Of a stretch of 64,000 nt of DNA, positions 52,526 to 60,343 are shown piece after piece. The notes beneath the pieces were generated by a model that did not search any database, was not told where the DNA came from, and saw only the letters and a program-made list of their open reading frames with translations. Location of the stretch: NCBI GenBank assembly GCA_020632885.1, contig JACKEQ010000006.1:1-64000 (forward strand), given 5' to 3'. Numbering within the stretch: the stretch's first letter is position 1; each line of letters opens with the position of its first letter. Origin of the DNA: Alphaproteobacteria bacterium. GTDB taxonomy: Bacteria > Myxococcota_A > UBA796 > GCA-2862545. Both the position numbers and the translations under genes were made by a program.

Positions 52526-53878
52526 TCAGCCTACACGACTCCCTCCGGCGCGTGCAAGCCCGTCGATGTAGGGGGCGAGGGCGGCTTCCGAGCCGTCGCA
52601 CCACGCCGAGAGGGCCGGACCCGCCGACGGGTCCACCAGACCGGGGTGGAGGGCCCGGCCACACCGGGTCGCCGCGAAGCCCAGGTCGGCCGGGGTGAAG
52701 TCCTCGAGGATCCCGGCCACCCGCGCCGCCAGGGCCGACGTGAGCTGGCCGGGGAGCCCGGCGGCCTCCGCAGAGCCCGTGACGTGGGACGCCGGGCGCA
52801 CGGCATGGTCGGGCGCCAGCACGAGCAGCGCGTCGTCCGCGCGACCGTGCGCCAGGGCGCAGAGGGCGACCGCGCACCGCTCCACCGTGTCCCACTGGGG
52901 TGACGGCAGCCCGCGGAGCAGCTCGCCCACCCGCCAGGCCACCGTGAACGCCGCCCGATCGGGGGGATCGACACCCGCGATGCGCGCCAGCACCGCGGCC
53001 GCGCCGTGCACGGCCTGCGCGCGCGCCAGCCAGAGCGGCTCCACGGCGGCCTCCGCGAGCGCCACCAGCGCGCGGAGCCGGGCGCCCACCGCCCGACGCG
53101 TGGGTCCTGCCCCACTCTCCAGATCCACGCCCCATGCAGACGACCGCACGTCGAGGAACACGAGCGGCCCCTCCACCTCCAGGGCCCCCCAGCTCGCGAG
53201 CGGGTCGCCCAGGAACACCGCAGAGAGCTCGATGTGCGAGAGCCGGCCGTCCCGGAACGCCAGCATCCCGGGCCCAGCGGCCGCCAGCACGAGACCGGTC
53301 GGCAGATCGTCCGGCAGCGCGGGGAGGAGGACGTCCAGCGACGCGAACAGGGCGTCCTGAGCGGCTCCGAGGTGCACCGAGGCCGCGCGGAGGGCGACGT
53401 CGACCTCCGCGGCGAAGCCCGCCACCGTGTGCGCCCAGGTCGGCTCCACCCGCCAGCTCCCGCCCTCCGCCCGCCACGCGGGGCCCGGCAGGCCGGGCGG
53501 CTCGAGCTGCAGCAGGCGGGCGAGCATCTCCAGGTGCTCGTCGTCGTCCGGCCGGCCGGGCTCCCCCACCACCTTCTCGCGCAGCGCGCAGCGCGACAGG
53601 GTCAGCGGTGGGACCGACGTGCGCATGCCGAGCCCCGGAGCCCACGATGCGTCGCGGAGGGCGTGGGTGCCCGCGAGCCAGACGTCCAGCACGTGGCGCA
53701 CGGCACCCGGATGGGCCACGAGCAGCTCGGCACGCACGGGGTCGTCCGAGGCGACCTCCCAGACGTCGTACCAGGGCCCGGCACCCGTGAGATGGACGTC
53801 GTGGGGCGGCGGCAGACCGAGGTGGGCGTGCAGGGCACGGGCGTCCCAGAGAGCTCTCGCGTGGTCGTCGTCCGGCAT
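52526..53878 (-). CDS. Degenerate APH-like (phosphotransferase-fold) protein
   Basis: The 450-residue cytosolic protein lacks clear enzyme motifs, but LVLAAAGPGMLAFRDGRLSHIELSAVFLGDPLASWGAL (about 190-230 in parts) follows the APH/choline-kinase pattern HxDLxPGNxLxxDGRLxxVIDFxxxxxGDPxxDL with catalytic His, Asp and Asn replaced. It may be an inactive phosphotransferase-fold regulator; this is weakly supported. GGAGG and a TAGGCT box at 53897-53902 precede ATG 53878. The gene follows the FHA activator gene in the same direction. Confidence 0.45.
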   Translation of the reverse strand: MPDDDHARALWDARALHAHLGLPPPHDVHLTGAGPWYDVWEVASDDPVRAELLVAHPGAVRHVLDVWLAGTHALRDASWAPGLGMRTSVPPLTLSRCALREKVVGEPGRPDDDEHLEMLARLLQLEPPGLPGPAWRAEGGSWRVEPTWAHTVAGFAAEVDVALRAASVHLGAAQDALFASLDVLLPALPDDLPTGLVLAAAGPGMLAFRDGRLSHIELSAVFLGDPLASWGALEVEGPLVFLDVRSSAWGVDLESGAGPTRRAVGARLRALVALAEAAVEPLWLARAQAVHGAAAVLARIAGVDPPDRAAFTVAWRVGELLRGLPSPQWDTVERCAVALCALAHGRADDALLVLAPDHAVRPASHVTGSAEAAGLPGQLTSALAARVAGILEDFTPADLGFAATRCGRALHPGLVDPSAGPALSAWCDGSEAALAPYIDGLARAGGSRVG

Positions 53879-53896
53879 GGGACCTCCGTGATCCCC

Positions 53897-53902
53897 AGCC
53901 TA
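53897..53902 (-). promoter_or_regulatory. -10 box TAGGCT upstream of 52526-53878
   Basis: On the minus strand TAGGCT lies 18 bases before ATG 53878 with GGAGG between, the same arrangement as at 12158. Confidence 0.35.
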
Positions 53903-53913
53903 CCCCGACGTCT

Positions 53914-55224
53914 TCAGCGGAAGTCGTCCAGCGCGATGTCCGCTTCCTTGAGCCAGCGGTACAGCGTGTGGCGGGCGACCCCGAGCTCGCGGGCGAGGTG
54001 TGTGACGTTGCCCCCCTGGTTGCGGAGCAGGGTGCCGAGCTCGAGCGGTGTGGGCCGCACGCCCGCGAACACCACGGGCGACGCACGGCGGCCCCGCGGG
54101 GCCTCCCGGACCGGCACGGTCGCGAGCAGCGAGGGGTCGAACCGGAGCTGACGCTCGCCGCCGGACAACACCACCGCACGCTCCATGACCGCGTCCAGCT
54201 CACGGACGTTCCCGGGCCAGGCGTGCTCGAGGAGCGCGAACGCGAGCTGACGGTGGAGGGTGACGGGTCGCCCGGCCCGCGCGCTGGCGAAGCGGGTCGC
54301 GAGGAGCGGCACGTCCTCCAGGCGCTCCCGGAGCGGGGGCACGCGGATCCGAAGCCGCCGCAGACGGGTGAGGAGATCGAAGCGGAACTCCTCCCGACCC
54401 ACGCGGACGTCGAGGTCGCGGTTGGTGGCGGCGATCACCCGGACCTCCGCGCGCCGCGGACGGTCCGAGCCCACGGGCCGATACTCGCCCTCCTCCAGGA
54501 GACGGAGGAGCGAGCTCTGGAGCTCCGGGGACGCATCGCCGATCTCGTCGAGGAACAGCGTGCCCTGCCGAGCCTGCTCGATGAGGCCGGGACGGGCCGC
54601 GGCCGCACCGGAGAACGCCCCCGCGCGGTGCCCGAACAGCTCGCTGTGCATGACGCCCGGTGCGACGGCCCCGCAGTCGAAGGTGACGAAGCTCCCCGTG
54701 AGCCCGGAGGCCGCGTGGAGCGCACGCGCGACGAGGCCCTTCCCGACGCCCGCCTCGCCCTCGAGCAGCACCACCGAGGCCCGGGGGCCGAAGGACGCGA
54801 TCTCGTGGCACAGCCCGCGGAAGGCGGCACCCGCACCCACCATCCCCTCGGGGACCGCGGTGGCCACGGGCTCCTTGCGGAGCACCAGCGCCACCGACCC
54901 CATCCTCACGACGTCGCCGTCCTCGAGGGTGGCGTGGGTGACCCGGTCGCCGTTCAGCCAGGTGCCGTTCCGACTCTTGAGATCGTGGAGCGAGATCTTC
55001 CCGCGGATCGGCAGGATCTCGGCGTGCGAACGACTCATCCGCTTGTCGGTGTGCAGGTGGAGCCCCGACTCCGCGTGGTCGCGCCCGAACCGGATCCCCC
55101 CGGACGGGATGCGGATCGAGCGTCCCAGGTGCTGCGGATCGGGATGGTACGCCACGACCAGCACGAGCCGCTCGCGCGGGTCGACGTCCTCCTCGGTGGC
55201 ACCGCTCGGGAGTGTGTCTTCCAC
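53914..55224 (-). CDS. FHA-domain sigma-54-dependent activator (NtrC family)
   Basis: The 436-residue enhancer-binding protein has an N-terminal FHA domain (GRD 47-49, SRSH 64-67, SRNGTWLNG) that binds phosphothreonine, a sigma-54 AAA+ domain (Walker A GEAGVGKG 156-163, Walker B TLFLDEIG 222-229), and a C-terminal Fis-type HTH (LGTLLRNQGGNVTHLARELGVARHTLYRWLKEA). The loop that contacts sigma-54 is GAFSGA (202-207), not the usual GAFTGA. GTG 55224 follows a TACGCT box by six bases and has no ribosome site. It is divergent from the kinase operon that carries a -24/-12 promoter, so it probably activates that operon in response to Ser/Thr phosphorylation. Confidence 0.92.
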   Translation of the reverse strand: MEDTLPSGATEEDVDPRERLVLVVAYHPDPQHLGRSIRIPSGGIRFGRDHAESGLHLHTDKRMSRSHAEILPIRGKISLHDLKSRNGTWLNGDRVTHATLEDGDVVRMGSVALVLRKEPVATAVPEGMVGAGAAFRGLCHEIASFGPRASVVLLEGEAGVGKGLVARALHAASGLTGSFVTFDCGAVAPGVMHSELFGHRAGAFSGAAAARPGLIEQARQGTLFLDEIGDASPELQSSLLRLLEEGEYRPVGSDRPRRAEVRVIAATNRDLDVRVGREEFRFDLLTRLRRLRIRVPPLRERLEDVPLLATRFASARAGRPVTLHRQLAFALLEHAWPGNVRELDAVMERAVVLSGGERQLRFDPSLLATVPVREAPRGRRASPVVFAGVRPTPLELGTLLRNQGGNVTHLARELGVARHTLYRWLKEADIALDDFR

Positions 55225-55230
55225 GCGACG

Positions 55231-55236
55231 AGCGTA
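55231..55236 (-). promoter_or_regulatory. -10 box TACGCT, leaderless-type promoter
   Basis: On the minus strand TACGCT, CGTCGC and GTG 55224 follow each other, giving the six-base spacing. A GGAGG 18 bases upstream is too far to be a ribosome site. Confidence 0.45.
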
Positions 55237-55306
55237 ACCGCCTCCGGGTACCTGCCGCGCCGAAGCCTGCTCCGCGGACGACGCGTGCCACACACGTCAC
55301 CCTCCG

Positions 55307-55330
55307 ATGGAACGTCACATGGAACGTCAC
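55307..55330 (+). promoter_or_regulatory. Two perfect tandem 12-base repeats, candidate activator sites
   Basis: ATGGAACGTCAC occurs at 55307-55318 and again at 55319-55330. A partial copy, ATGGAACG, lies at 55360-55367, and TCACA-N5-TGTGA spans 55327-55341. They lie 60-85 bases upstream of the -24 element, a typical distance for enhancer sites of a sigma-54 activator. Confidence 0.5.
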
Positions 55331-55389
55331 ACTGTCTGTGATCCCCGCTGTCACTCACGATGGAACGCCGTGGATCGTGCAGAGATCGC

Positions 55390-55405
55390 CGGCACGGTCC
55401 CTGCA
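55390..55405 (+). promoter_or_regulatory. Sigma-54 (-24/-12) promoter of the kinase operon
   Basis: CGGCACGGTCCCTGCA matches the consensus TGGCACG-N4-TTGCA at 14 of 16 positions (counting the spacer as free) with exact GG to GC spacing. Transcription would start near 55416, and AGGAGG at 55418-55423 precedes ATG 55429. The divergent gene encodes a sigma-54 activator. Confidence 0.65.
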
Positions 55406-55428
55406 TCGTGCACGCGTAGGAGGTCCCC

Positions 55429-55545
55429 ATGAAGAGCCCGACTCCCCGCGCTCCCCGCATCCCTGCACCCGAGCCCCAGCCCCGGCCCCTGCGCCGGCAC
55501 GGCCGGCCGACCTTCATCGTCGACGACCTCGTCGACTTCCGTTGA
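55429..55545 (+). CDS. 38-residue peptide upstream of the kinase
   Basis: A 39-codon frame with a strong ribosome site (AGGAGG, five bases before ATG) directly follows the -24/-12 promoter. The peptide is Pro/Arg-rich (MKSPTPRAPRIPAPEPQPR) and ends in a hydrophobic-acidic tail (PTFIVDDLVDFR). Its stop overlaps the TTG of the kinase gene as TTGA, so translation of the kinase is coupled to it. It may be a leader peptide that controls kinase synthesis, or a small partner or substrate. It is not a known family to me. Confidence 0.6.
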   Translation: MKSPTPRAPRIPAPEPQPRPLRRHGRPTFIVDDLVDFR

Positions 55546-58500
55546 GCCAGCCCCTCCCCATCCTCGGTCGCTTCCAGCTGCTCGAGCCCCTCGCCCAGGG
55601 CGGGATGGCCTCGGTCTGGAGAGGTGTACACCGCGACCAGGGCGTCCCCGCCGCCATCAAGGTGCTGGGCGCTCGAGCCACGCCGGGCCTCGCCGAGGCC
55701 CTCCGCGCGGAGATCCGCGCCATGGCGAAGCTCGAGCATCCCCACATCGTCGGCGTGTTCGATCAGGGGGAGGTGGACGCCAAGGCCGCCGCCGCGAGCG
55801 GTGGCAAGCTGGCGAGCGGTAGCCCGTGGGTGGCCCTCGAGCTCGTGGAGGGGGTGACGCTCGCCCAGCTCTACCGGGACCTCGACTGGGCCACGCTGGC
55901 CACCGTGCTCGTCCAGCTGCTCGACGCACTCGCGCACGCCCACGCAGCGGGCGTGATCCACCGGGACCTCAAGCTCTCCAACGTGCTCTGGGGTCCAGAC
56001 GGCGTGAAGCTGATGGACTTCGGCATCGCCTACGCCGTCCGCAACCACGAGGAGAAGGGGGAAGTACAGGCGCTCCACGCGGGCACCCCACGGTACATGC
56101 CGCCCGAGCAGCTCGACGAGAAGGTGGCCGCACAGGGCCCCTGGACCGATCTGTTCGCGTTGGGGGTGCTCGCGTGGCGCCTGTCGAGCAGCTCCTCCCC
56201 CTTCCCCGAGGATCCGCTCAAGGCCCGGCGCGCCAAGGACCGCGGGCACTTCGAGCCCTTCGTGCCGCGGTTCTCGCTGCCGTCCGGGTTCCCCGGCTGG
56301 TGTGCCCGCCTCCTCTGCGCCCGCCCGGAGGACCGCTTCTCCAACGCGGCGGACGCCGCCTGGCACCTCCAGGAGATCGCGGACCGCACCATCGACGCCC
56401 CGCGCGGCGAGCCCACCGAGCTGATCCTCCCGTCCACGGCACCTCCCCCGATCCCGCGGAGCTGGCGGGCCGCCACCTCCTGGCGCCGCCCCGTGGAGCT
56501 CGTGGGCTGCGGGCTCCGCCTGTTCGGCCTGCGGGACGCCCCGTTCATCGGGCGCCACGACGTCCGGGACACCCTCTGGAACGCGCTCGTCCAGGCCCGC
56601 ACGACCCGCTCGCCGCGCGTGGTCGTGCTCCGCGGGCCGTCCGGCTACGGGAAGTCCTCGATCGCCAAGTGGCTCGGGCGCAGCGCCGAGGAGGTCGGTG
56701 CCGCCGTCACGCTCCGCACGCGGTGGTCCGACGAGATCCAGCCGGGCCTGCCCGGGCTCCTGGCCCGCCGCCTCCGCTGCCTCGGCCAGCCGCCCTCCGT
56801 CGTGCGCAAGTGCGTGGCGTTCCACCTCCGCGACTCCCGTACCCCCCGCCCCCCCGGCGAGGGCCTGCGGCTCCTGCAGCTCATGAGCCCCGGGGAGGCC
56901 GCGCGCGAGGACCTGGAGGAGCTCTCCACCGACGAGCGCTTCGCGCTGGTGACCCGGGCCGTCGAGCGCATGTCCGACGGGCGGGCGGCGCTCCTGTGCT
57001 TCGACGATGCCCACGCCAACCCGGAGGCCTTCCAGTTCCCGCTCTACCTCCTGGAGCGCGGTGACCTGCCGGCCCTCATCGTCCTCACCGTCCAGGAGGA
57101 GGCCCTCGCGACCAGTGCGGCCAGCGCCATCGCCCTCGAGGAGCTCTGCGCGCACCCGAGCGTGAAGGTGTGCACCGTCGGCAAGCTCGCCCTCGACGAC
57201 CAGGTCGAGCTCGTCCGCGGACTGCTCCGCGTGGAGCCCGAGCTCGCCGATCGCATCGCCCGCCGCACCGAGGGAAACCCGCTGTTCGCGAGCCAGCTCC
57301 TGGAAGACTGGGTCAGCCGCGACCTGCTCGAGCTCTCGGTGGACGGGTTCCGCCTCCGCGACGCCCTGGACGCCGGGCTGCCCGAGAGCCTCTCGCAGGT
57401 CTGGTCCGAGCGGGTGCATCGGCTGCTGGCCGAGACGTCCCCGCGCTACGAGCTGGCCCTCGAGCTCGCCGCCACGCTCGGGTCCTGGGTGGACCGTCGG
57501 GAGTGGGCGCTCGTGTGCGAGAAGGCCGGTACCCAGGCGTGGCCGGCCCTGCTCGACGCCCTCCTGGCCCGTCGCCTGGCCACCCGCGAGGGCGACGGCT
57601 GGCACTTCATCCACGGCATGCTCCGGGAGGCGATCCTCCAGAAGGCCGCCACCGCCGGGCGTCTGAAGACCCACCACCTCACCGTGGGGCGTGCGCTCCG
57701 GACGCTCGAGGGCACGGCCATGCGGGTCGGGCGTCACCTCCTGCAGGGTGATGCCGGCGTGGAGGCGATCGACCCGCTCGAGGCTGGCGCGGAGGAGGCC
57801 ACCCGGTCGGGTGACTACGAGGAGGCCCTGCGGCTGCTGCGGGCCCGCTCGGCCCTGATGCGCCAGGTGCGCTTCCCGGACCACGACCGTCGCTGGGGCC
57901 GCGGTTGGGTCGCGTTCGCCGAGATCCTCGCGCGGCTCGACCGCTGGGAGGAGGCCGCCGAGTACGCCGAGCAGGCCTGCTCGGAAGCGAAGGAGCACGG
58001 GTGGGGTCGGGTCGAGGTCGAGGCGCTGATGCTCCTCGTCGAGAACCGTGCCGTCACCGACCTGCCCCGCGCACGCGAGCTGCTCGAGCGGGCCTACGAG
58101 GTGGCTGCCCTCCACGAGGAGACCCTGGCGCCCGTCTGCCTGCTGGCGGCGCAGATCCACCGGCGCTCGGGCGACCTCGTGGGCTCCCTGCTCTACGCGA
58201 AGCGCTCGCTGGCCCACCTCGTGCGGGCCGGGGGGATCCGGCGTTCCCGGGTGGAGATCGAGATCACCCAGACGCTGATCAAGCTCGGTCGCCTCGACGA
58301 TGCCGAGCGTCACGTGGGTCGGGCGGAGCAGCTCGCCGAGCGGCACATGCACGCCTTCGATCTCGCGGTCTGCGCGTACCTCCGGGCGTCCCTGGGGCGG
58401 GCGCGCGGCGACCTCGACGTCGCGGAGATCGGCTACCGGGACGCCACCGACCGCTTCGCGGCGCTCGGGGACGCGAACGCCTGGACGATGCGGGCCCACC

Positions 58501-58826
58501 TCGGCATCGTGCTGGCCGAGCGGGGTCGCAAGGAGGAGGCGCGCCGGCTGTTCCAGCTCGTGCTGCGGTCGCGATCGCAGCTCGGCGACCTGCTCGCGCA
58601 CCTCGGGAGCCTGCTCTGCACGGCGGCAGAGGCGGATCCGCGGGGCTTCGGCGCGCACATCCAGGCGGTGGAGCGCTACGTCCATCGCGGCTGGTGCGAT
58701 CCGCTGGCGGCGAAGATCGTGGAGGACGCCGCCAAGCAGGCGTCGCGCGCGGGCTACACCCAGCGGGCGCGCGTCCTGCTCGGCCTGTCGTACCGGCAGC
58801 GGGAACGGTTGGCCATGAAGGCTTGA
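55542..58826 (+). CDS. Ser/Thr kinase - ATPase - TPR regulator, second copy
   Basis: The 1094-residue protein is a paralogue of the one at 33764-37300. The N-terminal kinase has AQGGMAS as Gly loop, AAIK (K40), VIHRDLKLSN (about 140), LMDFG and MPPEQ (APE altered). The ATPase follows with GPSGYGKSSIAKW (about residue 367) and LLCFDDAH, then a long TPR-like region to the end. TTG 55542 overlaps the stop of the 38-residue peptide gene; the sequence SQPLPILGRFQLLEPL is where kinase homology starts. Transcription is probably by sigma-54 RNA polymerase with the divergent FHA activator, which could recognise the phosphorylated products of this kinase. Confidence 0.9.
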   Translation: MSQPLPILGRFQLLEPLAQGGMASVWRGVHRDQGVPAAIKVLGARATPGLAEALRAEIRAMAKLEHPHIVGVFDQGEVDAKAAAASGGKLASGSPWVALELVEGVTLAQLYRDLDWATLATVLVQLLDALAHAHAAGVIHRDLKLSNVLWGPDGVKLMDFGIAYAVRNHEEKGEVQALHAGTPRYMPPEQLDEKVAAQGPWTDLFALGVLAWRLSSSSSPFPEDPLKARRAKDRGHFEPFVPRFSLPSGFPGWCARLLCARPEDRFSNAADAAWHLQEIADRTIDAPRGEPTELILPSTAPPPIPRSWRAATSWRRPVELVGCGLRLFGLRDAPFIGRHDVRDTLWNALVQARTTRSPRVVVLRGPSGYGKSSIAKWLGRSAEEVGAAVTLRTRWSDEIQPGLPGLLARRLRCLGQPPSVVRKCVAFHLRDSRTPRPPGEGLRLLQLMSPGEAAREDLEELSTDERFALVTRAVERMSDGRAALLCFDDAHANPEAFQFPLYLLERGDLPALIVLTVQEEALATSAASAIALEELCAHPSVKVCTVGKLALDDQVELVRGLLRVEPELADRIARRTEGNPLFASQLLEDWVSRDLLELSVDGFRLRDALDAGLPESLSQVWSERVHRLLAETSPRYELALELAATLGSWVDRREWALVCEKAGTQAWPALLDALLARRLATREGDGWHFIHGMLREAILQKAATAGRLKTHHLTVGRALRTLEGTAMRVGRHLLQGDAGVEAIDPLEAGAEEATRSGDYEEALRLLRARSALMRQVRFPDHDRRWGRGWVAFAEILARLDRWEEAAEYAEQACSEAKEHGWGRVEVEALMLLVENRAVTDLPRARELLERAYEVAALHEETLAPVCLLAAQIHRRSGDLVGSLLYAKRSLAHLVRAGGIRRSRVEIEITQTLIKLGRLDDAERHVGRAEQLAERHMHAFDLAVCAYLRASLGRARGDLDVAEIGYRDATDRFAALGDANAWTMRAHLGIVLAERGRKEEARRLFQLVLRSRSQLGDLLAHLGSLLCTAAEADPRGFGAHIQAVERYVHRGWCDPLAAKIVEDAAKQASRAGYTQRARVLLGLSYRQRERLAMKA

Positions 58827-58851
58827 CCCTCCGTCCGGGGCGAAGTACGAG
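58823..58851 (+). promoter_or_regulatory. Sigma-70-type promoter of the tRNA-Ser genes
   Basis: TTGACC (58823-58828), a 17-base spacer and TACGAG (58846-58851) form a near-consensus promoter that overlaps the kinase stop codon. Transcription would begin about seven bases before the mature tRNA-Ser end. Confidence 0.55.
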
Positions 58852-58864
58852 AGCAGGCCACGCT

Positions 58865-58947
58865 GGAGGCGTGGCCGAGTGGTTTAAGGCAGCGGTCTTG
58901 AAAACCGCCGGCCGAAAGGTCCGGGGGTTCGAATCCCTCCGCCTCCG
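58865..58947 (+). tRNA. tRNA-Ser(UGA)
   Basis: A full cloverleaf with acceptor GGAGGCG/CGCCTCC, D-loop GAGTGGTTTAAGGC, anticodon loop CTTGAAA (anticodon TGA at 58899-58901), a long variable arm, and T-arm GGTTCGAATCC. Discriminator base G. CCA is not encoded. The long variable arm is the serine identity element used by SerS (46799). Confidence 0.95.
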
Positions 58948-58974
58948 CCCCTCTTTGAAAGCGCCGTTTCTTCT

Positions 58975-59063
58975 GGAGTCGTGACCGAGTGGCCGAAGGT
59001 GCTGGATTGCTAATCCAGTGTGGGGTGAAAATTCCACCGAGGGTTCGAATCCCTCCGACTCCG
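58975..59063 (+). tRNA. tRNA-Ser(GCU)
   Basis: Acceptor GGAGTCG/CGACTCC, anticodon loop TTGCTAA (GCT at 59009-59011), long variable arm and T-arm GGTTCGAATCC. It follows the first tRNA-Ser by 27 bases, so both are probably cut from one transcript. CCA is not encoded. Confidence 0.95.
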
Positions 59064-59092
59064 CACGCTCTCCGCGACGACGACGAAGTCGC

Positions 59093-59121
59093 TTGCCACC
59101 CCTGACGGGGGGCGATAGACG
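59093..59121 (+). promoter_or_regulatory. Sigma-70-type promoter of tRNA-Arg
   Basis: TTGCCA (59093-59098), a 17-base spacer, and TAGACG (59116-59121) precede tRNA-Arg by 20 bases. Confidence 0.5.
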
Positions 59122-59141
59122 GTGTCGTCTCCGGACAGCAT

Positions 59142-59218
59142 GCACCCATAGCTCAATTGGATAGAGCGTCGGACTACGGATCCGAAGGTTAGGGGTTCGA
59201 CTCCTCTTGGGTGCACCA
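59142..59218 (+). tRNA. tRNA-Arg(ACG)
   Basis: Acceptor GCACCCA/TGGGTGC, anticodon loop CTACGGA (ACG at 59176-59178, A34 probably read as inosine), T-arm GGTTCGACTCC. Discriminator A and an encoded CCA follow (59216-59218), unlike the two tRNA-Ser genes. A strong hairpin lies six bases downstream. Confidence 0.95.
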
Positions 59219-59223
59219 TTTAC

Positions 59224-59259
59224 GAGAACCCCCGTCAGCTCACGCTGGCGGGGGTTCTC
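59224..59259. terminator. Strong hairpin, bidirectional terminator
   Basis: GAGAACCCCCG (59224-59234) pairs perfectly over 11 bases with CGGGGGTTCTC (59249-59259), and CAGC/GCTG extends the stem inside. It ends the tRNA-Arg unit and contains the stop codon of the opposing GNAT gene (59240), so it can serve both strands. Confidence 0.75.
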
Positions 59260-59710
59260 TCGTTGGTGCCGTAGGCACCGGGCGCTCCATCCACACCTGC
59301 GATGCCGTCCCCTCCGTCTCCGCGAACCCCAGTCGCGCGTAGAGCCGCACGGCCGGGTTGTCGCGGAAGACCTTCAGACGCGCCGGAAGCCCGAGGGTCG
59401 CTGCCCGGGCGAGCTGCTCCCGGAGCACGGCGGTCCCGAGCCCACGGCCGCGCGCCGCCGGCGCGAGCACCACGTTGCCCACGAGCAGGTGGTCCGCGTG
59501 GACCTCCACGTCCAGCACCCCGACGTCCATGCCGTCCACCACGACGATCCACCGCTCCCGCCCGTCCCAGGCGGCCCGCAGGTGGTCGCGCTGCCAGAGG
59601 TCGTCCCACCCGCCGTGCCAGCGCTCCACGTAGGGTCGGTACGCCTCCGCCCGCCACGCGTGCACCTGCTCGAAGTCCCGGTCGCAGGCCCGCCGAAGAG
59701 CGTGGGTCAC
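59240..59710 (-). CDS. GNAT-family N-acetyltransferase
   Basis: The 156-residue GNAT protein has the acetyl-CoA loop ARGRGLGTAVL (Q/RxxGxG/A type), preceded by HLLVGNVVLAP, and the terminal strand NPAVRLYARLGFAET. The substrate is unknown. GTG 59710 overlaps the stop of the upstream gene as GTGA. Its last codons lie in the terminator hairpin shared with tRNA-Arg. Confidence 0.88.
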   Translation of the reverse strand: MTHALRRACDRDFEQVHAWRAEAYRPYVERWHGGWDDLWQRDHLRAAWDGRERWIVVVDGMDVGVLDVEVHADHLLVGNVVLAPAARGRGLGTAVLREQLARAATLGLPARLKVFRDNPAVRLYARLGFAETEGTASQVWMERPVPTAPTREPPPA

Positions 59711-60246
59711 TCCGCCTCGCCGAGGTGCGGTCCCACGTCCTCGGGGTCGAGACCGGGCTCCATGAAGCCGTCCAGCCGCTTCGCCTCGTCGTGCAGGCGC
59801 CCCGCCCACCCCGCCACCTTCGCCACGAACGCCTTCTGCTTCGCGTCCAGCGTGTCGTACGCGACCTCGCCCACCTGTAGACGCACGGGCTCACCCTTCG
59901 CGTCCAGGTAGACCCGCAGCGGGTGGTCGTAGAGCTGCTCCACGAGCACGAAGCGCGGCCGCCCGTCGTGGTAGAGCACCTCGAGGTCCACCCGCCATGC
60001 GGCGGTGAGCGTGTCGGCCTCCACGAGCACCACGGACGTCTCGCCCACCGGATCCGGCCGCACCCACGCGACCATCGACCGCCCGTAGGTGCCCACCGCC
60101 GCATAGCTGCGGTCGTTCGCGTTCAGACGGGCCGTGTGCTTCACGAGCTGCTCGGCCTGGGCCGCCTTGCCGGCCTGGTAGAGCTGACGGATCTCGCGCA
60201 CCGCTGCAGGGTCCGCGGCGAAGACCAGGGAAGACAGGAACAACAA
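59707..60246 (-). CDS. Secreted hypothetical protein, TTG start
   Basis: AGGAGG six bases upstream of TTG 60246 decides the start; a further upstream ATG would add an unlikely basic N-terminus. The 179-residue product has a very short signal sequence (MLFLSSLVFAAD). The mature part has a helix (VREIRQLYQAGKAAQAEQLVKH) and a beta-rich segment (AWRVDLEVLYHDGRPRFVLVEQLYDHPLRVYLDAKGEPV in parts) reminiscent of outer-membrane-lipoprotein carrier (LolA-like) strands, but the family is not certain. It is upstream of and coupled to the GNAT gene. A TACCGT box is at 60263-60268. Confidence 0.55.
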   Translation of the reverse strand: MLFLSSLVFAADPAAVREIRQLYQAGKAAQAEQLVKHTARLNANDRSYAAVGTYGRSMVAWVRPDPVGETSVVLVEADTLTAAWRVDLEVLYHDGRPRFVLVEQLYDHPLRVYLDAKGEPVRLQVGEVAYDTLDAKQKAFVAKVAGWAGRLHDEAKRLDGFMEPGLDPEDVGPHLGEAE

Positions 60247-60331
60247 GGCGCCTCCTGGCCCGACGGTACCACGCCCCGGCGGCAGCACCGCGTGCCACCG
60301 GGTAGACAGTGTCAACGCGGCGCGCATGAGC

Positions 60332-60337
60332 TACGCT
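60332..60337 (+). promoter_or_regulatory. -10 box TACGCT, leaderless-type promoter
   Basis: TACGCT is followed by TCCGAC and GTG 60344 (six-base spacer), matching the arrangement at 60, 37307, 43490 and 55231. It supports GTG 60344 over ATG 60326. Confidence 0.45.
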
Positions 60338-60343
60338 TCCGAC

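Noticed and set aside
55327..55341. CRP/FNR site
   Set aside because: The half sites point outward (TCACA-N5-TGTGA) rather than TGTGA-N6-TCACA; treated as part of the activator region instead.
55429..55545. RiPP precursor peptide
   Set aside because: No modifying enzyme (radical SAM, ATP-grasp ligase, YcaO or lanthipeptide synthase) or transporter is adjacent; the next gene is a kinase.
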